14,186 nt of DNA from Lachnospiraceae bacterium UBA3863 (GTDB lineage Bacteria > Bacillota > Clostridia > Lachnospirales > Lachnospiraceae): assembly GCA_002392385.1 (NCBI GenBank), contig DGGX01000051.1, positions 2,109-16,294 of the forward strand. The letters run 5' to 3'. Positions 7,601-12,930 of this stretch are shown here, piece after piece. The notes beneath the pieces are model-generated. The model was not told where the DNA came from. It made no database searches and worked only from the letters and a program-made list of their open reading frames with translations. A program made the position numbers and the translations under genes. Position 1 is the first letter of the stretch, and each line of letters starts with the position of its first letter.

Positions 7601-8981
7601 TTTTTTTAAGGACAGAGATTTTTATAAGAAGACACTCATGATCGCCCTGCCGATCATGGTGCAGAATTTTGTCACCAACTTCGTAAACATGCTGGACAAT
7701 ATCATGGTGGGCCGTGTGGGCACGGACCCCATGAGCGGCGTGGCCATCGTCAATCAGCTCATGTTCGTGTGGAACCTGTGTCTGTTCGGGGGGCTGTCCG
7801 GCATCAGTATCTTCACCTCCCAGTTCTGCGGAAAGGGCGACGAGGAGGGCATCCGCTATACGGTGCGGCTCCAGCTCTTCCTGACAGCCATTCTGCTGGC
7901 TGCGGGCTTTATCATCTTCAGGACCATGGACACGCGGCTGATCACCCTCTATCTGCATGAGGACGGCGGCATAGGAAACGCGGAACAGACCCTGGCCTAC
8001 GCCAGGGACTATCTGTCGGTCATGCTGATCGGCCTGGTCCCTTTCGGCCTCACCCAGGTCTACTCCACGACCCTGAAGGCCACGGGAGAGACCCTGTCCT
8101 CCATGACCGCCAGCATCATGGCCGTGGCCGTGAATCTGGCCGGCAACTATATCCTGATCTACGGTAAGCTCGGCGCTCCGGCCCTGGGCGTGGTAGGCGC
8201 TGCCGCCGCCACGGCCCTGTCCAGGTTCGTGGAGCTGGCCTACATGGCCTTCTACGTGCACCGGAAGAGAGAGGACTACGCCTTCTTCCGCGGCGTCCTG
8301 AAGAGTCCATATGTGCCCGGACAGCTCCTTATGAACTGTGTCTGCAAGGGAACGCCCCTTCTTATGAACGAGACCCTGTGGTCCTCGGGACAGGCCGTCC
8401 TCACCCAGATCTACTCCCTCCGCGGACTCAGCGTGGTGGCGGCCTTCAATATCTCTCAGACCATCACCAACCTCTTCAATGTGGCCTTTATAGCCATGGG
8501 CAGCGCCATTGCCATTATCATCGGCCAGGAGCTGGGAACGGGAGACAGGGTCCATGTCAGGCGGGACGCGGACAGGCTGACCGTCTTCTCCATCCTGCTG
8601 TGCATGGTCTCGGGAGTGATGCTGCTCCTGGTGGCCGGCATTTTCCCGCGCATGTACAACACCTCGGAGGAGATTCGTGACATAGCCGCCGGCCTCACCC
8701 GGATCGCGGCGGTCTTCATGCCCCTGCACGCCTATCTGAATGCTTCCTATTTCATCCTGCGCAGCGGCGGCAAGACCCTGATCACCTTCCTGTTTGACTC
8801 CGTTTTCATCTGGGTCTGTTCCATCCCCGTGGCCTGGTCCCTGGCCCACCTGACGGCCATGCCCATCCTGCCCCTTTACGCGGCGGTCCTGGCGGCGGAT
8901 CTGATCAAGTGCGTCATCGGCTTCGTTCTGGTGAGGAAGGGCGTGTGGATCAACGATATCACAGGTTATCAGGAGACCTGA
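7593..8981 (+). CDS. MATE-family multidrug efflux transporter
   Basis: The 462-residue protein has about twelve hydrophobic segments arranged as two related halves, as in the MATE (PF01554) family of sodium- or proton-driven efflux pumps. Diagnostic stretches include A-L-P-I-M-V-Q-N-F-V, D-N-I-M-V-G-R-V-G in the first span region, G-L-S-G-I-S-I-F-T-S-Q-F-C-G at the second span, and a matching A-M-G-S-A-I-A-I-I-I-G-Q-E-L-G in the second half. Length is typical for the family. The start is uncertain: ATG 7593 has only a close AGGA and probably relies on coupling to the amidase, whose stop it overlaps; a TTG at 7581 would add four residues. It is the last gene of the operon, and a terminator follows within 30 bases. 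The exported compound is unknown. Confidence 0.92.
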   Translation: MTDFFKDRDFYKKTLMIALPIMVQNFVTNFVNMLDNIMVGRVGTDPMSGVAIVNQLMFVWNLCLFGGLSGISIFTSQFCGKGDEEGIRYTVRLQLFLTAILLAAGFIIFRTMDTRLITLYLHEDGGIGNAEQTLAYARDYLSVMLIGLVPFGLTQVYSTTLKATGETLSSMTASIMAVAVNLAGNYILIYGKLGAPALGVVGAAAATALSRFVELAYMAFYVHRKREDYAFFRGVLKSPYVPGQLLMNCVCKGTPLLMNETLWSSGQAVLTQIYSLRGLSVVAAFNISQTITNLFNVAFIAMGSAIAIIIGQELGTGDRVHVRRDADRLTVFSILLCMVSGVMLLLVAGIFPRMYNTSEEIRDIAAGLTRIAAVFMPLHAYLNASYFILRSGGKTLITFLFDSVFIWVCSIPVAWSLAHLTAMPILPLYAAVLAADLIKCVIGFVLVRKGVWINDITGYQET

Positions 8982-9009
8982 TCAAGAGGTCCCACAGGGT
9001 TTTATAATG

Positions 9010-9046
9010 CTTCCGGATCGGAATAAAGGATCCGGAAGTGTTTTTT
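9010..9046 (+). terminator. Rho-independent terminator after the MATE gene
   Basis: Perfect 10-base arms 9010-9019 and 9029-9038 enclose a 9-base loop and are followed by TG and six T (9041-9046). It closes the operon that begins at 3656. Confidence 0.92.
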
Positions 9047-9065
9047 CATATTTTTCTCTCACACG

Positions 9066-9096
9066 TGTAACGAATGGGCGGATATCTGCATTAACA
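9066..9096 (+). promoter_or_regulatory. Possible ECF-type promoter of the sigma/anti-sigma operon
   Basis: TGTAAC at 9066-9071 resembles the AAC-containing -35 element of ECF sigma promoters. About 16 bases later CTGCATTA lies where a CGTC-like -10 element is expected, but the match is poor. The region has no good sigma-70 promoter, and ECF operons commonly drive themselves, so autoregulation is a reasonable inference. It is not shown by the sequence alone. Confidence 0.4.
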
Positions 9097-9127
9097 GGAT
9101 AGAAACCCACAGAAAGGAGGTGAGAAG

Positions 9128-9640
9128 ATGCAGCAGATGGAAGAGATCTACCAGCAGTACGCCCGTACCGTCTATGGCTATCTGGTGTCCCGGACGCGGG
9201 ACGAGGACCTGGCGGAGGAGCTGACGCAGGAGACCTTCTGCCAGGCCATAAGGACCATCGACCGGTTTGACGGGAGCTGCCGTCTGTCGACCTGGCTGTG
9301 CGCCATCGCCGGCAATGTACTTCTCACTTACCGCAGGAAACATCCCCTGACAGAGGAATTGACGCAGGAGCAGTCTGAGACCATGACGGGACAGGGCGGC
9401 GCCGGTGCCTCGGCCGAGGAGAGTGCCCTGGGCAATCTGGGACGCATGGAAATGCTGCACAGACTCCACGCGCTGCCGGATCCGGCCAGGGAGGTCATGT
9501 ACCTGCGGGTCTTCGGAGGACTTTCCTTCGCGGAGATCGGAGAGATACACGGCAGAAGTGAGAACTGGGCGCGGGTGACCTATTTCCGGACCAGGGAGAA
9601 GCTCAGAAAGGAGAGAGAAAATGGTGAAGATTCCATGTGA
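9128..9640 (+). CDS. ECF-type RNA polymerase sigma factor
   Basis: This 170-residue sigma-70 family protein has only regions 2 and 4, the hallmark of ECF sigma factors. Region 2 spans about residues 5-75: Y-Q-Q-Y-A-R-T-V-Y-G-Y-L, the D-E-D-L-A-E-E-L-T-Q-E-T-F core-binding helix, and the F-D-G-S-C-R-L-S-T-W-L -10 recognition segment. Region 4 spans about 110-160, with the helix-turn-helix L-S-F-A-E-I-G-E-I-H-G-R-S-E-N-W-A-R-V that binds the -35 element. A near-ideal binding site, AAAGGAGGTGAGAAG, directly precedes the ATG. The gene overlaps the following anti-sigma gene by 20 bases, which is the usual arrangement for keeping the two proteins in balance. The target genes cannot be read from this window. 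Confidence 0.95.
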   Translation: MQQMEEIYQQYARTVYGYLVSRTRDEDLAEELTQETFCQAIRTIDRFDGSCRLSTWLCAIAGNVLLTYRRKHPLTEELTQEQSETMTGQGGAGASAEESALGNLGRMEMLHRLHALPDPAREVMYLRVFGGLSFAEIGEIHGRSENWARVTYFRTREKLRKERENGEDSM

Positions 9641-11015
9641 AGTGGCGCGGGACCTGTTCCCTTCTTATATTGACGGACTGACCAGCCGGGTCAGCAATGA
9701 AGTCCTGGAGGACCATCTGCGGGAATGTGAGGCCTGCCGGGAGACCCTGGCCTCCATGCGCGGTGAGACAGCCGGGGAAGAGCCCGCGGGAACAGAAGCG
9801 GATGCCGCGGCGAAGCCCGGTAGGGCATCGATCCCCGGCCCCGAGAAAAGAGAGATCGACTTCCTTAAGAAAAACCGCCGGCGCAACCGAAGGATCCTGG
9901 CAGGGAGCCTTGCGGGGGCCCTGGTCCTGGCCCTCCTGGTGGTCGGCGCCAATCTCTTCCTGATCGGCCGGAAGGGAGATACCTCCTGGGCGGCCATGGA
10001 CCTCCTCGTCAGCGGGAAGGAGGTCTCACTGGAGGCGGTCCCCACGGACAGCGCCTCGGCCATAGCCGCCCTTACCTTTACAGAAGAGGATGGCGTGGTC
10101 AGCATTACAGCCAGGTCCGTCCTGGCCAGTCCCCTGCACAGGGGCGACCTGCGGGGATCCTATCAGGCCGCGGAGGAGATCCGGGAGGTCCGGATCGGCG
10201 ACCGGATCATCTGGTCGGAGGGAGCGACGGTCTCGGGACTGGCCGCGGAGCTCTTCACGCTCCGTCACGATTATGCCGGGGACATGCCGGCCAATGACCG
10301 CCTGGCCCAGGGGCTGAGCATGCCCGCCTACCTGGGCGCCTACACCAATGAACTGGAGACGGATCAGGAGCCCTATGGCTGGAAGATCCTCCTGTCTGAA
10401 GAGATCTCCGCCGCCTCCCTGCGGCAGAAGGAACAGGATATGGATGCCTTCGCCTATGTCCTGCTCGCCCTGACCGGGAACCTGGACCATGTGACCTATG
10501 TCTATACCGCGGAGGGCGGGGAGAGGACGAGGACCGTTACGGCGGCGGACGCCACCGCCTACTGCGGGGAGGACATCAAGAACTGTATGACGGACATCCG
10601 GGCCCTGGACCGCCTGATCGAAAAGAGCGGCCTGCCCCTCTGGACGGTCTCCGGGACACAGGGAGAGCTCCGGGAGGAGAGCGGCATCCGCATCCTGAAC
10701 CTGACGGATACAGAACTGCTTTCATATACCTGCAGCTTTTATAAGGACGGCGAGCTCTGCTCCTCGGGCGGCGGCCTCAACGCGGACAGCAGCGCGACCG
10801 GTGTGGGAGAGGCCTTCTGGTGCCCCTTCTCGCCCCTGGAATTCGGCGGAAGCTGGGACAAGGACCAGCTCCTGGAGCTCGAATTCACCTTCGAGAAGCC
10901 CGACCATTCGGTCATCACGGTGTCCGGGAGGATCCGCGTCAACGCGGAGACGGGCAGGTGGTACTACCTCACGCTGACCGGCAGCGAAGCGGAAGGATAT
11001 AAGATCAGCCGATAA
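9621..11015 (+). CDS. Membrane-anchored zinc-finger anti-sigma factor with large outer domain
   Basis: The 464-residue protein begins with a zinc-binding anti-sigma domain (zf-HC2 type): C6 and the H32-x3-C36-x2-C39 motif, which should sequester the sigma factor encoded just upstream. A charged linker leads to a single membrane span at about 92-115, flanked by an Arg-rich cytoplasmic side, so the remaining 350 or so residues lie outside the cell. That outer part shows no motif I recognise and is much larger than in simple anti-sigma factors, so it is the likely sensor. The start is supported by AAGGAG (9607-9612) eight bases before the ATG. Release of the sigma factor probably requires proteolysis or a conformational change in response to an envelope signal; this is inference from the family. 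Confidence 0.9.
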   Translation: MVKIPCEVARDLFPSYIDGLTSRVSNEVLEDHLRECEACRETLASMRGETAGEEPAGTEADAAAKPGRASIPGPEKREIDFLKKNRRRNRRILAGSLAGALVLALLVVGANLFLIGRKGDTSWAAMDLLVSGKEVSLEAVPTDSASAIAALTFTEEDGVVSITARSVLASPLHRGDLRGSYQAAEEIREVRIGDRIIWSEGATVSGLAAELFTLRHDYAGDMPANDRLAQGLSMPAYLGAYTNELETDQEPYGWKILLSEEISAASLRQKEQDMDAFAYVLLALTGNLDHVTYVYTAEGGERTRTVTAADATAYCGEDIKNCMTDIRALDRLIEKSGLPLWTVSGTQGELREESGIRILNLTDTELLSYTCSFYKDGELCSSGGGLNADSSATGVGEAFWCPFSPLEFGGSWDKDQLLELEFTFEKPDHSVITVSGRIRVNAETGRWYYLTLTGSEAEGYKISR

Positions 11016-11020
11016 GAAAA

Positions 11021-11050
11021 CAGGGGATCCGGAATGCTCCGGATCCCCTG
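11021..11050. terminator. Bidirectional terminator between anti-sigma gene and tmRNA
   Basis: Perfect 13-base arms 11021-11033 and 11038-11050 enclose the 4-base loop ATGC. Read on the minus strand, the hairpin is followed by TTTTCTTATC, a good termination tail for tmRNA. On the plus strand it is followed by the weaker CTTCTTATAT, ending the anti-sigma transcript. It lies five bases after the anti-sigma stop. Confidence 0.88.
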
Positions 11051-11059
11051 CTTCTTATA

Positions 11060-11403
11060 TGGACCAGACGGGAGTCGAACCCGTGTCCAAAAGCCCATTC
11101 AGCGTCCTTCTACTATCATAGCCGTTCTTTGCGGATGACTCCGTTTCCCTCACGCGGCGGGAAGAAAGGCAGTCCGGCCGCTTTGGTAGTCCCTGTTACG
11201 CCCACGGTTACGGAACGCTCACCGTGTCGTTTCCCGCTTTCATGATGCCGTATCCGGAAGATGCGGGTGTCCTCCGGGCGACAGCGGCCATCAGGCCGCG
11301 AGTGCTACTCTATTGTTAGCGTTTATTTTAAGATTTGCCGTTTACGTGCGGCGACGGATAGCTTCTCCACCTTCAGGACCCCTGTCGAAACCTTTACTGG
11401 CCC
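11060..11403 (-). ncRNA. ssrA: tmRNA (transfer-messenger RNA, SsrA)
   Basis: tmRNA rescues stalled ribosomes and tags the unfinished protein for degradation. The 5' end (minus strand) starts at 11403 with GGGCCAG, followed by the hallmark TTTCGACAGGGG. The 3' end carries a T arm (ACGGG, loop TTCGACT, CCCGT) and CTGGTCC (11067-11061), which pairs with the 5' seven bases with one G-U pair. The discriminator is A at 11060, and CCA is not encoded. The tag reading frame is visible at 11338-11291: resume GCA, then codons giving ANLKINANNRVALAA and TGA. The ending VALAA is the usual ClpXP-type degron. The length, 344 bases, is normal, and intervening GC-rich segments can form the pseudoknots. The exact resume codon is inferred from the frame and the alanine codon. 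Confidence 0.95.
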
Positions 11404-11416
11404 CTGTGTGTTACCT

Positions 11417-11445
11417 ATCATAACAGAAGACCCTTTTCAGCGCAA
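11417..11445 (-). promoter_or_regulatory. Promoter of tmRNA
   Basis: Read on the minus strand, TTGCGC (11445-11440) and TATGAT (11422-11417) are 17 bases apart, and TGT before the -10 box makes an extended -10 element. The start would fall near 11410, a few bases before the mature 5' end at 11403, leaving a short leader for RNase P to remove. Confidence 0.8.
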
Positions 11446-11536
11446 GCGGGCCCGCCGGCAGAAATAAATACAGGAAGGGAAATGGCGGACGGGACCGCAT
11501 TTCTTTGTGTTTTGACTCTTTTATTTCCCTGTATTT
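11446..11536. promoter_or_regulatory. Intergenic segment with nested inverted repeats ahead of the BMP gene
   Basis: Three symmetric elements lie between the tmRNA promoter and the BMP promoter. GCGGGCCCGC (11446-11455) is a perfect palindrome. The bases 11479-11503 form a hairpin (GAAAT/ATTTC and GCGG/CCGC, one bulged G, 6-base loop). A wider imperfect repeat pairs AAATACAG (11466-11473) plus GGAAAT (11478-11483) with 11523-11536, using the same GAAAT, so the two structures exclude each other. No gene is seen here. It could be an operator region or a leftover terminator. Confidence 0.4.
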
Positions 11537-11538
11537 TG

Positions 11539-11547
11539 TGCCATAAT
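11539..11547 (+). promoter_or_regulatory. Possible extended -10 promoter of the BMP transporter operon
   Basis: CATAAT at 11542-11547 is preceded by TGC, an extended -10 element. The region 17 bases upstream is T-rich (TTTTAT) rather than a consensus -35 box; the better TTGACT at 11512-11517 is 24 bases away, too far for normal use. The leader before the ATG at 11599 would be about 45 bases. Confidence 0.4.
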
Positions 11548-11598
11548 CGGCATGTAGTATCGTTTTTGCTTTCTTATTCATTTCAGGGAGGAAAGAAT

Positions 11599-12798
11599 AT
11601 GAAAAAAATCCTGGCAACTATTCTCTGCCTGTCCATGGCCGCCATGCTCTTTACGGCCTGCGGCAATCCCGCCCCCGCCTCCGGCGACAGCAAGGAAGAG
11701 GCCGCGGAAGAGCCTGCAGCTGAGGGAGAGACGGAAGCTGCAGCCGAGACCGAAGAGGCCGGCACAGCACTGAAGATCGCTATCGTCAGCTCCCCTTCGG
11801 GCGTGGATGACGGTTCCTTCAACCAGAACAACTACGAAGGCGTTCTCGATTTCATCGCCGAGAACCCTGACAGCACGGTCACACCCGTCCGTGAGGAGAC
11901 CGGTGACGTAGCGGCCTGCATGCAGACCGTTGAGGATATCGTGGCGGATTACGACGTGATCGTCTGCTGCGGCTTCCAGTTCGCCGGCATCGGCGCCATC
12001 GCCCAGGACAACCCGGATGTAAAGTTCATCCTGGTCGACACCTATCCTACGGATGCCGAGGGCAACGAAGTGGAGTGCGCCAATGTCTATGCCATGCAGT
12101 TCAAGGAGCAGGAGAGCGGCTTCGCAGCCGGTCTTGCCGCTGCCCTGAGCACCCAGTCCGGCAAGGTGGCTGTCGTCAACGGCATCGCCTATCCTTCCAA
12201 TGTCAACTATCAGTACGGCTTTGAGTCCGGCGTCAACTATGCCAACAAGAACTACGGCACCACCGCCGAAGTCGTCGAGCTCGCTTCCTATGCCGGCACG
12301 GATGTGACCGGCGCCAATGTGGGCGGCAACTATGTGGGCAGCTTCAGCGATGAGCAGACCGGCAAGCAGATCGGCAACGAGCTGATCAGCGCGGGCTGCG
12401 ATGTGATCTTCGTTGCTGCCGGCGCTTCGGGCAACGGTGTCTTCACGGCTGCCAAGGAAGCTGACGGCGTTTACATCATCGGCTGCGACGTCGACCAGTA
12501 TGACGACGGCGTCAACGGCGACAAGAACATCATCCTGACCTCCGGTCTGAAGGTCATGGACATGAACGTCACCCTGCAGCTGAACAACGTCAAGAACGGC
12601 ACCTTCGCCGGCATGAACGCTCTGCTGGGCGCCGATACCGATTCCACCGGCTTTGTCAGCGAGGAAGGACGCTGCCAGCTGTCTGAGGACGCCATCGCCA
12701 AGATGACGGAGGCCTTCGGCAAGGTCAAGAGCGGCGAGATCGTTCCCGCTGCCAACTTCAACGGCCTTACACCCGAGGATTTCACGGGTCTGAATTGA
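11599..12798 (+). CDS. BMP/PnrA-family substrate-binding lipoprotein of an ABC transporter (probable nucleoside binding)
   Basis: The product has 399 residues. The ATG at 11599 is preceded by GGGAGGAAAG and begins a lipoprotein signal: Lys-Lys, a hydrophobic core, then L-F-T-A-C21. An acidic Ala/Glu linker (about 33-54) leads to the periplasmic-binding fold: K-I-A-I-V-S-S-P-S-G-V-D-D-G-S-F-N-Q near 60, a V-C-C-G-F-Q-F region, V-D-T-Y-P near 150, the hinge G-K-V-A-V-V-N-G and I-I-G-C-D-V-D-Q-Y-D near 293-302. These fit the BMP family (PF02608), whose characterised members bind purine nucleosides. Its few arginines use CGT/CGC and it favours GCT, GCC, AAC and TTC, unlike its AGG-rich neighbours, which suggests high expression. 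The matching ATPase follows after 132 bases; the permeases should lie beyond the window. Confidence 0.92.
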   Translation: MKKILATILCLSMAAMLFTACGNPAPASGDSKEEAAEEPAAEGETEAAAETEEAGTALKIAIVSSPSGVDDGSFNQNNYEGVLDFIAENPDSTVTPVREETGDVAACMQTVEDIVADYDVIVCCGFQFAGIGAIAQDNPDVKFILVDTYPTDAEGNEVECANVYAMQFKEQESGFAAGLAAALSTQSGKVAVVNGIAYPSNVNYQYGFESGVNYANKNYGTTAEVVELASYAGTDVTGANVGGNYVGSFSDEQTGKQIGNELISAGCDVIFVAAGASGNGVFTAAKEADGVYIIGCDVDQYDDGVNGDKNIILTSGLKVMDMNVTLQLNNVKNGTFAGMNALLGADTDSTGFVSEEGRCQLSEDAIAKMTEAFGKVKSGEIVPAANFNGLTPEDFTGLN

Positions 12799-12818
12799 GG
12801 ATACCGGCGTTCTGAGAT

Positions 12819-12893
12819 GCTGACCCCGCAGGGGATCAGCGGATAGGATGCGCGGATAATACGGGCACAAGGGGAGTCATGTCCCCTTGTGCC
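12819..12893 (+). terminator. Two intergenic hairpins between BMP lipoprotein and ATPase (likely attenuating terminator)
   Basis: The first hairpin pairs 12819-12827 with 12831-12840 around a GCA loop, with one bulged A. The second is a perfect 12-base stem, 12864-12875 with 12882-12893, around a 6-base loop, followed by ATTTGTCACTTGTT. The T tract is weak, so partial termination or protection of the upstream RNA from 3' decay is more likely than full stop. Such an element would give more lipoprotein than ATPase. Confidence 0.65.
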
Positions 12894-12930
12894 ATTTGTC
12901 ACTTGTTAATGGGACAGTGGGGGATACAGG

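Noticed and set aside
9002..9007. TATAAT after the MATE gene as a promoter
   Set aside because: No -35 box lies at suitable distance and a strong terminator follows immediately.
11261..11467. Plus-strand open frame across the tmRNA region
   Set aside because: It is the reverse complement of tmRNA and its promoter; no start context and no recognisable protein.
11446..11598. Purine or other known riboswitch ahead of the BMP gene
   Set aside because: The conserved loop and junction bases of the purine riboswitch are not present, and the predicted leader is only about 45 bases.
12855..12860. GATAAT as a promoter for the ATPase gene
   Set aside because: No -35-like sequence 16-18 bases upstream, and the 12-pair hairpin would lie at the start of the RNA.
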